A stretch of DNA of 64,000 nucleotides from positions 105,434 to 169,433 of the forward strand of contig GG745374.1 in assembly GCA_000151295.1 (NCBI GenBank), given 5' to 3'. Shown one piece after another: positions 44,986 through 56,170 of the stretch. Source of the DNA: Allomyces macrogynus ATCC 38327. Taxonomy: Eukaryota > Blastocladiomycota > Blastocladiomycetes > Blastocladiales > Blastocladiaceae. Made by a program: the position numbers and the translations under genes. The notes under the pieces are model-generated. The model searched no databases. It was not told the DNA's origin and saw nothing but the letters and a program-made list of their open reading frames with translations. Positions within the stretch are counted from its first letter, which is position 1, and each line of letters opens with the position of its first letter.

Positions 44986-45452
44986 GGTCACCCAAATGGA
45001 GGGTGTTTGGGTGAATGAAATAGCAATTCTGTCTCCAGTCGTTCAGGTGTTTGCACGCACGCACGCGCACGGCCAAACCGCACAGACTCATTATTCAGAC
45101 ACATGAGGTGGTCACAGCGCTGTCGAGCGTGTGGTCCGCTGAGCGGCGGCTGTTGACCTTGATTTTGGGCAAGCGGCTGGCCGACAAGCGTCGCAGGCGC
45201 GTCGTGTCTTGGACGAATCCAGGTAATGTTCGCGCAATTTCACTTCACGACGTGTTCTTCTCTTCACGTCGCAGGCATCTTCACTGCAGAGAAGCATTCA
45301 TCATCACAGCGCGGCAGCAACAACAACTTAACGGTAACGATGTAACAACTTCCTGCACTTGCCGCGTGGCGCTCGCGAGAGCCATTAGCTGGAATTGGCG
45401 AGTGTTGACCACGGCTCATGGGCGCTGCAATTGTGACTCCAGCTGCTAGCTT
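44986..45452. other. Intergenic between COA6 and BTB pseudogene 1
   Basis: No gene supported; may contain decayed 5' exons of the BTB pseudogene. Confidence 0.4.
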
Positions 45453-45868
45453 GTGTTGACCAGCAATGCTTTCAATCACAGATCAACGCCCACCGCGTCG
45501 TCTTCACCATGCCCAACAACCTACGCGTCGCGCGTCTTGCTCATGCGCAGCTCGCTGTACTTCAAGGCCATGTTGTCGGGCGATTGGGCCGAGACGCAGT
45601 CCAAGGACCCCATCTCGTTTTCCGCGTGGAACGCGCCCATGGTCGCGCTCGCCTTTGTGCACATTTCCTCGGGCTGGACGTCCGACATGCCGCTGCCCGC
45701 GCAAACTCCTGCGGATCACTCGATCGATTTTACGTGCGTCCCGTCGACGCTGTCGTTTGCGCAGTGGCGCGCCTTCCTCGACTTGGCGCAGTCCTCGGGC
45801 TCAAGGAACTGGCGCACGCCACGAACCGCAAGCTGATGGCGCTGCTCGAGGAACAGTCGCGCGAATAG
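45453..45868 (+). pseudogene. BTB-like protein pseudogene 1
   Basis: Reads YASRVLLMRSSLYFKAMLSG, WAETQSKDPISFSAWNAP and VHISSGWTSDMPLP, paralogous to the gene at 47.7 kb. Near 45796 the frame shifts by one: LDLAQ should continue as VLGLKELAHATNRKLMALLE, which appears in the next frame and ends at 45868. The N-terminal domain is not recognised. One frameshift plus a missing 5' part indicate a dead or damaged copy. Confidence 0.8.
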
Positions 45869-47202
45869 GCGGCCATGCCCGACTTCCGGAACGACAACGA
45901 CCCACGGCCGCGCAAGCGCAAGCTCGCCCAAGGCGGCGCCTTGGCACCATCGCCTGCGGCCGAGTCAGGGATTCGGTCGCGGCCTGATGTGCCGAGGCGG
46001 TGTGGTCGATGCTCGCGGGTCAGGGCTTTGGTGAACGGGCATGACGCGACGATCCTGATCATGCAGGGTACTACCTAGTAAATTTGTGGCTCTGTTGGCC
46101 TCAGCGCGAGTCGTATCAGCGATTTGGATTGTCAGTTTTCTGACGCGATCAATGGCGTTACCAATGGTTGGCCCGTTCACGGCAGGCTCGATTTGATGCC
46201 ATCGGCTCGCTGGAACCGGAACGTGGTAATATTGCCCAGAACAGGACCTCTTGCAGCGGAAGGGGCTAGGCGACATTTGATTAAACAACGTTAGAGGGGT
46301 CGTACGTGAGATAAACGGAGTGATCCCCAGCCAGAACCATACTTCAGCCATGGTTTTAGCGTGGGACTGGGAGAAATTGATTTGTGCGCCAAGTAACTTT
46401 CACGAGTTTGCGATGATTTGACTGTCACTAAGCGTTGATTCCCCCAAGGTATAAGGTCGTTCAAGGTCACGCCGTTGTGGGTTGGTGGTGAGGAGTCGCG
46501 TGAGTGAGGGGGAGCACGAGTGAGGGGAAGGAAGGGCCAAGGGGCAGTCATCAGCCAATGGAACACTTCCAAAACCTCAATTGCGCAAACACAAATTCGC
46601 GTTTTTCTCGGCCTGTGTGCAGCTTTCTAACTATTGCTGCCTTGAATCAGAAAGACCACAACAGTGACTTTCCATGGCGCAGCGGCGAAGTGGATGTGAT
46701 TGCTGGTTGGCAAGAAAATGAGGGTCAAAGTTCACCCCACACAACACGCTTCCAATAGTGCACCAGCTGCCCAGGATCAGGCCCGTCTTTGAATATCTTA
46801 ACAAAAATTGACCGCGGGAAGAAATTACAGCCCAATTTTCCACAAGGCGTGGCAGGCCCAAACCGCCACACAGCGGACATCGTTTTGTTGCGCCTCGCTC
46901 TCAAAATTCTTGCTGCAAACAATAGTGCACGTCGCTTTGGTCGCCGAAAATTCTTGAAATTATTGCCTGTCGAGCGATGCAATGGAGCTGCCAGTGAGTG
47001 GTGAGCGTTGCGATTGTGAGCTTAAGCATTTGAGCGTCTGCGCCATATCAGAGATTCGAGATTGGCTGGCTGGGTCGCATGCAAACGCAGGCACGCGCTT
47101 GCGGCATTGACTTGAGTCAGCGACCACGACCATCTCATTTCACGATTTCAGTGAGAGAGCATTGGCGCGCGGGAGAGCAAATAGTGCCGTTCAGTCTGCA
47201 AA
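45869..47202. other. Intergenic, no gene seen
   Basis: GC content falls in the middle (about 46.3-46.9 kb). No conserved frame, RNA gene or splice structure is recognised. Confidence 0.5.
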
Positions 47203-47402
47203 GACTTTCGCAAGGTTGAGCGGGGAGAAGGAATGTATTTGGTGTGTGCACTCTGCACTTCGACGGTGGTGGCAACCGTAACCTAGGTTGCCACCATCAT
47301 TTACACAAGAATCCAACTCGAACAGCTCCAGCAAGGAAACAATGAAGGAAGACAACAAACAAAAAACACAACGAGCCGAACACTTCGACAAAGACAAGGC
47401 TC
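47203..47402 (+). repeat. Dispersed repeat copy B (3' end of DIRS-like element)
   Basis: Aligns with 2964-3168 in the same orientation. Copy B keeps CpG at six places where copy A has TpG or CpA, for example AACTCGAAC against AACTTGAAC and CACTTCGAC against CACTTTGAC. Only the end of the element is present; no further RT sequence is recognised to the right. Confidence 0.9.
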
Positions 47403-47660
47403 TCTGGGTTAGAGTGATGAATGGTTTCGCATTGCGCTCAGCGACCAAAGCAGACGGAGCATCACGTTTGAGGGAGACGCCATTCTGGCACATTCGTCCT
47501 GACGTTTTGCGATGGAATGTGTTTCAAGTACAAGAGGAGGAACAGCTTGGTGGCTTCGAAGAAATGCACTACAAAAACTCAAAAACGTTTCGTGCTGTCG
47601 GGACGAAGAACAACAAGCATATAGAAAATCGACCTGTAAATAGCACGGTGGAACCACTTT

Positions 47661-48864
47661 TTACGCTGCAGCGAGCGTCTTGTCGAGCCCACCGTCCACC
47701 TCGTCATCACTCTCGAAATCCTCATCACGGACACCATACGTCGCCTTGGTCGCCTTGAGATCCTGGAACTGCGCCTCGAGCGACGCAACGAGCTGCCGGT
47801 TGATGGCGAGCGTCAACGCCTTGAGCTCGAGCATTTGCGCGAGCTCAAACATGTTGCGCCACGTTGGGTACTCGAGCGTGTCCGGGTCGCACGCGAATGA
47901 GCGCACGCGCTTGCGCGCACCCTTGGGCAGCGGCGTGCCAGGCAGCCAGCCCGAGTAAATGTGAATGAACGTGAGCGCGACGGCAGGCGCATGCCACGAC
48001 GTGAACTTGATTGGGTCCTTGGAATTGGCCGACTCGGCCCAGTCGCCCGAGAACATCGTGCGAAAGAATGGCGACGAGCGGGCGAGCATCATGCGCGACG
48101 CGTAGAGCGGCGCTGGTGCGTCCTTGGTGAGAAACGCGCAGTCGCAGAGCGCAGGATCGTTGAGGAACGCAATAAACCCAAGCGAGTGCGGCACCACCAG
48201 GGTCTGGTCGATGCACGATGCGGGAGGGTCGGTGGGCGTCAGAGTGATGGCAAATTCGAGCGAAACACTGCTGACAGTGTTGTCGATCGAGGACGCCACG
48301 TTGTTCAGTGGGGTCACTGCACAAATCCCCGACCGAGTCGCGACAGCATCCATCATGAATGAATGGGTGCCAATGCGTTGCCCACCATTGTTGTAGCCCG
48401 TCGACATGGACCACGCGTACCCAAGCGTGCCCGAAACCGTGACATTCTTGCCCTCGAGGACAGAAGGCATCGACGCGGCGTTTCCCCAAAAGATGCACAC
48501 GCCAAGCTCCAGGTTGCTCTTTCTCCCCACTGTACGTCCATACTGATCGTGCACGGCCGTGGAGTCGTAAGGCGAGGTCGATGCCGCAAGAAACACGAAG
48601 AGCGAGAAGCCAAAACTCGATTTGACAGCTGTCGAAGACGAGAGCGGCTGAGAGCCATTCGACGACCGACTTGAGAAGAGCGACAAAGTGCCGCTTGAAG
48701 GCGGCTCAAACCGAAACTTGAAGTTGCGCCCGTCGTCGGACACAATTTGGGCGTTCGAAAACTATGTCGAGTAAGGTCGCAATTGCCGGGTCGGTTACTT
48801 TCGGTCAGGTTCGTGCTGGACGCGGATGGAGTTGCTGGCGGTGCGATTTTACCAGCTCTGACAT
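47661..48864 (-). CDS. BTB-like domain protein with novel N-terminal domain
   Basis: Main exon 48761-47661. A 12-nt first exon (48864-48853, MSEL) joined by a 91-nt intron is proposed because the paralogue at 53.6 kb has the same arrangement. The C-terminal half is BTB/POZ-like: CDCAFLTKDAPAPLYASRMM, LARSSPFFRTMFSGDWAES, FIHIYSGWLPG, then WRNMFELAQMLELKALTLAI. BTB domains mediate dimerisation and often recruit Cullin-3 ligases. The N-terminal about 200 residues (FRFEPP, FGFSLFVFLAAS, VTVSGTLGYAWS) occur in the paralogues but match no family I know; a MATH-like beta fold is possible. The tail is acidic. Confidence 0.8.
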
Positions 48865-49492
48865 GGTGTTCTTGCAGAGGTGGTTGGACACGGGTCGGAC
48901 GGAGGTGCCGTCTGAACTGGGCGGTTTGACACAGCGAAATGCAACGAGTGGGAGACTCGGTTCGGAATGTCGCAGCGATATGCCCGTGCGGTCGACGACG
49001 CCCCGGGCCCGAGCGTCGCTCGCTTGGGATGAAAACCCGCCTCGACAGCGGGCCGCAGCCCAGCGGGCGGGCACGCGGTCAGCCACACAAAATGAACAAT
49101 GGTTTGTCAGGAAATGGCCCACGTCTCGCGCTGCCTCGCAGGATATCACGTGCCCTTCCCCGATTTGGCAGCGCCTGAAGCACGTGTTCGCTCTGCGGTC
49201 CCTGTCCTTTCGTTCACCTTCGCGACTCACGCGACGCTGACCTGGCAAACGGAGCCGAAGGAGCCTGCCAAGCTGCCGACAGCAGACACCCGCCCGCTTG
49301 CACTCTATCGCACCGCTTGCCTCGCGGCCGACATCCTCTTGATCCGCACCCTCCGCGCGCTCCCGCTCATCTGCCGTCGTCAGCGCTCTCGTCCGCGTCG
49401 TCGTCGTCTCGCTGCTGGATCGCTCTCACCGCGACACCGCGCGCAACTCGCTGCACACTCCCCACCAACCCGCCTACCAACCATCCACCACC
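48865..49492. other. Divergent promoter region, BTB (-) and TVP18 (+)
   Basis: No gene recognised. The last 100 bp before TVP18 are pyrimidine-rich leader sequence. Confidence 0.5.
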
Positions 49493-50453
49493 ATGGGCTT
49501 CGTCGAGGAACTCAAGTCGGGCAACGGCACCATCTACGCCCAGTGGTGCGTGTCGACGTTGCGCGCGCGCTGCTCGACCCCCGACGCACAGGAAAAGGGC
49601 TCGATCGCATCCCTCGTGCGAAGCGCAAGGGACCTGCCACGTTGCTGCGGCTCTCATCTCATGGGAGCGGTCGGCCACCTGTCGGGCGGCGTTTGGGCGG
49701 CGCGCGCCCAACCACCGAACGTTCCAGATCGCCATGTTCTCATATGACGTGTGCTCGCGAATATAGGGGCGGCATGCTGTCGATCATCTTCTTGGTGGTT
49801 GGCGGTCTACTCAACATTATTTCGTCCCTGATCTTGTTTGCGCTGCTCGCGTGGTGCGCACCTGGCTTGGATTGGCGCGATGCAACCGGGTGGAGGGTGC
49901 TGTGCTAACGGTCCCGCATCCATAGGATCGAGGCCTTTATCATGATCCTGCTCGAAATCCCAATTTTCCAGCGATGCTGCCCGACGGGCCCGCGCGTGTA
50001 CGTTCTCTCTCGTCGTCGATCGTTGTGTCAGGTCGGAATGCTCACACGGCTCGTTTTTTTTTTCGCGTTTCAGGCAGGCGTTCGTCAAGTACTTTGAGGG
50101 CAACTACCTCCGCGCCGCGCTGTACCTCGGGTACGCGCTCCTTGGGTCCAACTCAAGACCCACCTCGTCTTTGAGCTAACGGTGCACTCCTCCGCTCCCA
50201 GTTTCTCGATCGTCATGTGGCTGTCGCTGCGCGAAAGCAGCACGTCGGTCCTGCTCATTCTCGCCGCCGTGAGCACGCTCTTCTCGTCGTTCTGTTACGG
50301 TATGATCGATCCCAGCGCTGCACCGCACCGACACTTTGGGCTCTCGCTGACACGTTTGCGATCGACCATGTAGCCGTCGCGGGCCTCAAGCACCAGGAGC
50401 GCCAAAATTCGTCGCTGACGGGCGCCAACCTCGGCCCAGGCAGTCTGCTGTAA
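49493..50453 (+). CDS. TVP18: Golgi membrane protein TVP18
   Basis: Six exons (49493-49545, 49767-49853, 49926-49997, 50074-50130, 50202-50299, 50374-50453) give 148 residues; introns 221, 72, 76, 71 and 74 nt. TVP18 is a four-helix protein of late Golgi vesicles in the TVP18/Flower family. The start MGFVEELKSGNGTIYAQW is close to yeast MGFVEELKSGNFSIYGQW. Helices follow: SIIFLVVGGLLNIISSLILF, FIMILLEIPIFQRC, and the last pair SIVMWLSL and TLFSSFCYA, ending VAGLKHQER. Proposed splice junctions keep the frame and the family order. Confidence 0.9.
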
Positions 50454-50665
50454 AGCCGTCCGCCCTGTGGGTGGAGTTCATTGATATTGTTTCCTTCGCG
50501 TCGAGTTCGGGTGTTGCTTTGCGGTCGCGCACACCGTGATGTTTATTCTTTGTCCTGTTTATTTGCCCTCCCGGAATGGAGTACATGCGCTCTTCCGATG
50601 CCGTCATTGCACATTGTTCTTTTCTCCGAGCGTCGTTTCAGGCTGCTTCGCGATGTATTGAACCA
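50454..50665. other. Short intergenic between convergent TVP18 and RIX1 genes
   Basis: No gene seen; 3' ends of both genes. Confidence 0.5.
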
Positions 50666-52903
50666 TCAAACCGAGATATCGTCGTCGTCGCTATCCGGAC
50701 CTGCATCCACAATCTCCACATCGAGCAGCTCGTCGTCATCATCGTCGTCTGCGTCCCCACCGGCCCCCTTTCCATTCGTGCGCGATGACGACTCGGCCAT
50801 TTCCACATCCTCTTGGTGCTGCACGGGTGCCGCGCGAGCCTGCGCAACGGGTGCCGGAACCGGGGCAACGACGACCGGCTTCGGCACGACCGGGGCAGGC
50901 GTCGGCGCAACGGTTGCTGCAACACCGGGCGCAGGAATTGCCGCGGGCTGCGGAACAACACTCCGGGCGGGGGCGACCGTCGGTGCCGGAGCCGCAAGCG
51001 GCGCTGCGAGACTCACCACCATCGGCTTCACCACATTCTGCACCGGCGCCGGTGCAACGGGCGCTGCCATCGTCGCGGCCGTCGCCGCCGCAACCGCCTG
51101 CGCCGCCGCGACCGTCGGGTCCACGACCATCTTATCCTCCTGCTCCTCGACCCGCTGCTGCTTCACCTGGTCCTTCTCCAGCACAACCTTCACCGGGGCC
51201 GCTCCCACGACGTACCGCGGATGCGCAACCGCGTCCATCGCGGCCGCTCCCACGGTTGACCCGACGCGGCGATCGACAACCGCGGCCATGGCCAGCGGCG
51301 CGATCCGGTACGCCCCGACCCCCCGGGCGGAGACGACCGACGGGTGCGCCGCCGACACGACGAGCGCGTCGGCCACTTCCCGGTCCCCGTCGAGCGCGCG
51401 GGCCAGAAGCGCGTGGTCCCACGGAGCACGCACGTACGTCGGGATCCGCGCGCCGTGCGACGCAAGCGCCGCGTGCACGACACGGACCGCCGCGGACGAC
51501 CCGGCGCGGATCTGGTCAGCCAGGTCGGTTGCGACGGTGGTCGCGCGGCCGGGCAGTTTGGCGGTCCAGATACGGTCGCACGCGGGGTAGCCGACGGCGT
51601 CGACGAGGTCCGCGAGAAGGTCGAGGGAGCCCGGAGTGGCGGACGCGAGCGCGCGGTGCGTCAGGGTCACGAGCGTGTACGCGTGCGGGGCGAGCGCGTG
51701 CCGAGCGCGGGGCGGGATGGAGGAGAGGAGGGTGGACCGGAGGATCGGGCCAACGGCGATCGACCGGAGGACCGGGCCGTAGGCGGTGGCGAAATGCGCG
51801 CGGGCCGGGTCGTGGTACGCGGCGGAGGCGGCGAGAATGCGCGCGGCCAGGTCCATGACGGTCGTGGCCGGCAGGGCGAGCGAGGTCGCGGGGACTGGGT
51901 GCCGTACAATGGTCGGCAGGAGCGTCGCGAGCGACTCGAGTCGTGTAACGGCGACGCGATACGAGTCGGCGTCGATCCGGGTGGTGAGCGCAGGGAGGGT
52001 GAGCGCCGGCGTGTCGGCGGGCGTCGCCCAGTCCTCGTCGACGCCCTCGAGCAGGACGTCGAGCGTCGCGTGCATCGACCCAACGGTCGCGCGCACGGCG
52101 TGTGTCCATTGGCCAGCTGCATCGAGGCGTGCGGCACCGGATCCCTTGGTAGGGGCAGCAACGACGGCCAGCGACCGCGCGTAGCACTTGGACGCGGGGT
52201 CGGCGTGCGCGTCAAGATGGGCCAGGCAGAGGGCGCGGATCTTGTCAATGGCTGACCGGCACGCCGACGGAAATGCGGCTAGGAGGTCGGTGAGCGCCTG
52301 TTGGCGGATCTGGACGGCCAGGTCGGCGTGTTGGACGAGCGCAGCGACGAGTTTTGGGACCGTCGGCGTGACGACGTCGCGCGACAGGTCCGGCATGGTG
52401 CGCGCGGTGCGCAGGAGGGCAATCAGGGCACCCGCCGCTTGGTGACGGAGATGGCGCGGGTCCGAGGGACGCTGTAGGATCAATTGTTGTTGATATGGTG
52501 AGAACCGTGGCAGGATCACACGCTCACGACCTTCAAGAAGAATACAAACCGTGACAGTGGCCAACCAGGCACTCGCCCAGGCACTGCCCGTGGTGGACAC
52601 GACGGACGGGGCCTGCTCCATCCAAGCAGCGGCCAAGGCCATGCCGACAGCGCGCGCGGGTGCCGACTTAGCGTGCACCAGGCCGTTTACAGTCGCGCGC
52701 CACTTGGCAAGGATCTGGCGCAATGCTGTATCACTTTCAGCGGCAGTCGACGTGGCTTTGATCAATTGGTGCGCCTTGATCAGCTGAAGTGCGGATTGGC
52801 CGCGCGAGAGCAGCTCAACGGCCGAGTCGGCGGTTGGAGACCACGAGAAGCCATCGAGGAGGACGGCCCACAGGGTGGGCAAGTTGGTTGGCGGGGCGAC
52901 CAT
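50666..52903 (-). CDS. RIX1: RIX1/PELP1-like pre-rRNA processing protein
   Basis: 745 residues from the ATG at 52903, or 719 if a likely in-frame 78-nt intron (52549-52472, notably AT-richer than its surroundings) is removed. Rix1/PELP1 is the scaffold of the Rix1 complex, which processes ITS2 and remodels pre-60S particles. The N-terminal helical-repeat region contains the RIX1 signature FPSACRSAIDKIRALCLAHL, followed by KCYARSLAVVAA and a Gly-rich loop. The C-terminus is Ala/Pro-rich and ends in an acidic run (DDDDDELLDVEIVDAG), as in PELP1. A further 43 codons are open upstream, but they look like non-coding leader. Confidence 0.75.
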   Translation of the reverse strand: MVAPPTNLPTLWAVLLDGFSWSPTADSAVELLSRGQSALQLIKAHQLIKATSTAAESDTALRQILAKWRATVNGLVHAKSAPARAVGMALAAAWMEQAPSVVSTTGSAWASAWLATVTVCILLEGRERVILPRFSPYQQQLILQRPSDPRHLRHQAAGALIALLRTARTMPDLSRDVVTPTVPKLVAALVQHADLAVQIRQQALTDLLAAFPSACRSAIDKIRALCLAHLDAHADPASKCYARSLAVVAAPTKGSGAARLDAAGQWTHAVRATVGSMHATLDVLLEGVDEDWATPADTPALTLPALTTRIDADSYRVAVTRLESLATLLPTIVRHPVPATSLALPATTVMDLAARILAASAAYHDPARAHFATAYGPVLRSIAVGPILRSTLLSSIPPRARHALAPHAYTLVTLTHRALASATPGSLDLLADLVDAVGYPACDRIWTAKLPGRATTVATDLADQIRAGSSAAVRVVHAALASHGARIPTYVRAPWDHALLARALDGDREVADALVVSAAHPSVVSARGVGAYRIAPLAMAAVVDRRVGSTVGAAAMDAVAHPRYVVGAAPVKVVLEKDQVKQQRVEEQEDKMVVDPTVAAAQAVAAATAATMAAPVAPAPVQNVVKPMVVSLAAPLAAPAPTVAPARSVVPQPAAIPAPGVAATVAPTPAPVVPKPVVVAPVPAPVAQARAAPVQHQEDVEMAESSSRTNGKGAGGDADDDDDDELLDVEIVDAGPDSDDDDISV

Positions 52904-53630
52904 GCTTGGCGTCGTCTTCGTTGCAGGTCTCCTTGAGCAAATCGCCAATAGTGCGGGCTGCTCTGCTGGCCGACGAAGTGGTGGGGGGTGGGGGGTGCGG
53001 GACGCGCGAGACAGAAAGTGCGCGCTGGTCATTTGCCGTCACGCACAGCGTTGCTAGGCTTGAGTCAAACTGTATGTACCTGCACTTCGCTTCTGTTCTC
53101 CACTGTTATCTTGCTCTGAGGCCAACCGCTGCCTCGACTTTTGATGTCGCCACCAGCCGGCAACTGGTCTGCCAGGTCGCCATCCATCGGAGCTCGCCGC
53201 GATGAACGCGTCTGAAATGCATGTCGACTACTTTACCGAGCCTGTCTGGCACCATTCAGCGAAGATCCGATCCGGTTTGATGCCATGAACTGGTTACACG
53301 AAAAACGTCAGTGCACGCGAAGTGCAAATACTCTCCACGTCTTTTAGGTCTGCGCTGGTCTGCACCCGGCCACCAGGCACGTTATGTGGAATGATCGTGT
53401 CTTCCGCGATCGGTTCCTGGGTCCTGTCTCCGCTAATTTTGAGTGAGAGCCAAGAAAATCACCAGCACACGAACGACGACAACCGGTCCGGGTCCGCGAT
53501 GATGATGCGCGTCGGCAACTCGGGCCACATATATATCTAAGGGCCGCCAGTACCGCCGGCAAGAACCGCTCTCTCCTCTCGTCTCGCCTATCAGCAAGCA
53601 ACGACACGTCTCGTGCCCACCTTCTCCACC
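52904..53630. other. Divergent promoter region, RIX1 (-) and BTB gene (+)
   Basis: No gene recognised. A TATA-like ACATATATATCTAAG lies near 53528, about 100 bp before the BTB start. Confidence 0.5.
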
Positions 53631-54772
53631 ATGCTCGTCCGTTCTCCGTTTATTCCGCCAGCGCCGCGACCTCGGATCTTACCTCCCGTCGTTTCGATCG
53701 AACCTCGATATAGTTCAAACCTGTTACGTGTGCCGCGCCATCCTCGACCGGAGCGCCCGTCGATGCCGTCGAGGTCTACGATTTCGAGCCCGCCGATTCT
53801 TTAGATGGCGCTGAATGCGACGCGACACTCGACCTGACCCGCGGCGTGTGCACGCCCATGACGACGGCGCCATGGGGCCGGTTTTTCCTGTTCGTGCAAC
53901 CACCTCCACCGCATTCTCCCGATCCAATCGACGCGGTGCACCGCAGCCGCGACTCTTACGGTCGCCCATTATGCCTGACGCCCGCGCGCGTCGGGATCCA
54001 CGTGTTCCCGTCGCGCGACGCAGTCGATGCGCGGCGCCCGCTCGTCGTGGAATGCACCGTTACGCTCTCGTGCAGTTCCGGGTCGGCCGAGTCGACCCTG
54101 TCGGCATGCAGTTCCGCCGAGGACGTCGACGACGTGAGCGTCGCGTTTGCGACGCGGTTTGAGACCGACGCGGTCGGGTGCGTGAAGCGGCCGGCGATGC
54201 GTGTTGCGTTCAAGTGGCGCACTCCACCGGATACCGCGGAACCGGCTGCCACGACGAGTTTATCTCCTGTGACCGCAGCCGTGGACCCTCCCGCCACGTC
54301 CATTCGCGACCTCGACGCTCTCTTCACCCTAAACGACCGCGCGGTCAGCAACTGCGCGCTCGTTCCCGCCGACTCGGACCTTACCCTGTGGGTGTCGCGC
54401 CCGATCCTCGCTCGCGCCTCGCCCTTCTTTGACGCCATGTTCCGCGGACCATGGGCGGATGCGCGTAGCCCAACGCTCTCGGCGTCCCCTGTGGCCGTGC
54501 TGCTTTGCGTCGTGCACGCGTACTGCGGGTGGGTGCCTGGCACTGACCAGTTCCCTCACGCGTCGTGGATGGACGAATTTTGCGGTGGAGAAGATGTCGA
54601 TAACCTCGACGATGCCGCGTGGCGCGAAGTGCTTGATTTGGCGCGCATGCTTGAGCTGCGCGTGCTGGCCGTCGCGGTTGCGCGGCTGCTGGTCGCTCGG
54701 CTCGAGGACGAGATGCGCGATCTGAGCTCCGCGAGCGTCGTGTGCGTGGAAGGGCAGGCGGTGCTCGTGTAA
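53631..54772 (+). CDS. BTB-like domain protein, second intact paralogue
   Basis: A 6-nt first exon (53631-53636, Met-Leu), a 77-nt intron, then 53714-54772; 354 residues. The N-terminal domain (EVYDFEPADS, WGRFFLFVQPPPP, DSYGRPLCLTP) parallels the 47.7 kb protein (FKFRFEPPSS, FGFSLFVFLAAS, DQYGRTVGRKS). The BTB part reads LTLWVSRPILARASPFFDAM, FRGPWADARS and VVHAYCGWVPGTDQ, then WREVLDLARMLELRVLAVAV. It is diverged from the other three, with an insertion around CGGEDVDNLDD. The tiny first exon is inferred from the acceptor CGATATAG and the matching layout in the paralogue. Function unknown. Confidence 0.75.
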
Positions 54773-56170
54773 CCAGGTCGGTGTGGCGGATACTTTGTCC
54801 ATATGTCGGTGCTGTTGGTCGCTCGTGAGCTCGTTCATGCCTGGCCCGCGCGAGCCAGCGAGCACGGAGTTTCTGCCGCTGATGCGAGGCGCGCGAGTGC
54901 TAACCCGTGTGTCGTTCCGGGCGAGCTGCTCGCTGCTCGCTGCAGGGCAGTGCGCACGCGCCACGAAAAGAACAAGGCACACGTTATGCTCGGCTGCCTC
55001 TCACACGGCCCCCAGCGACGCCAAAGCGCCACCACCAGCTGCACGCGGCCACCAAACTCGCCTCCACGCGGGTGTCGCTTTCAAGGGGCAACCAATACCA
55101 GATGCCTTGGCCGGAGAATGTCGATTTGATCCTGGTGTCTTTTTGCACAATATCCAGAGACGCTGGTTTTTGTTGTTTTTCGAGCGCGCGGCTTGCCCTG
55201 AGCGAGACCTTGAGCGCCGACGGTGATACGGTATGGCGTCGTGCATGCGACGAAAGGGTGAGAGCGAGCAAGGGCACGCAAGGCAAAGCGAGGCCAAACA
55301 CGATTAGGGAGGTTGCGCAATTCTAAATTTCACGACTGGCCGATCTCAGTCCACCGTTATCCTGCACGGTCGCGGCTGGTCGCAATGGATAGGGTACAGC
55401 GAGACCTTCTGTACGATATGAGTGTTGTGCCGGGGTCCTCAACACTCATTTGACATGTCATCATACCCGTTGCCACTGTCGGCGCCAGGTGCGTAAGGGT
55501 CCGCCCATGGGACGGCAACACGGCCATATTCGTTTGAACTTGCGGTTGGTACATGGCGGTGAGTCGGATGTTGGCTGGTGCTGGCATGGCCAGCCATCCG
55601 CACTGGTCGGCGCTGGCCTGCATTGGGTGTCGTGTAAAGTATGGAATGGTTTCCCGGTAACGATGGTTGCTTTGGTTGGCTGGCCGTTGTCTTTGCTGGC
55701 AAGGTCGCTGGATTCGCATGGCGGCCATCAGATTATTCCTCGCACCGTGTCTCTCAAGGGCGCAATCGAGGGCCGGCAATGAATAACCTCACACCGATCC
55801 GCTGCTGAAGCGCCCAGAAACAAACCTGCCCATGACCACAAAATCGGGTCATGAGTCGCACGCAGCGCACCGACGCGCGCCCTCCGTGGCCCCGAACCAG
55901 CAGGAAAACTTGCTTGCGGCTGAAGAAACTCGCAATTCCAGCTCGCGATGGTGGGCGCCTGTTTGCACTGACTGGATCCACTGATCCGTTGCAGTGCGCC
56001 GGGCACTGCAGACCACGCCACCTCCACTGATCAGACCTGAGACCTGCTCGGCTCGCTCAGTCTCGAAAAAACGTCCACCCGGACCCAGTACAAATACCAA
56101 CGCGCGCCGCGCCCTCCCGACCCACATCGCATCGTATCCATTGCACGCCAACCCGCCAGCCACCACCGCC
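54773..56170. other. Intergenic, no gene seen
   Basis: Open frames on both strands at 55.35-55.78 and 54.8-55.3 kb lack domains. The last 100 bp form the leader of the gene at 56171. Confidence 0.45.

Noticed and set aside
54780..55790. Overlapping open frames on both strands at 54.8-55.8 kb
   Set aside because: No domains, no consistent splice signals and equal openness on both strands, as expected by chance in GC-rich DNA.
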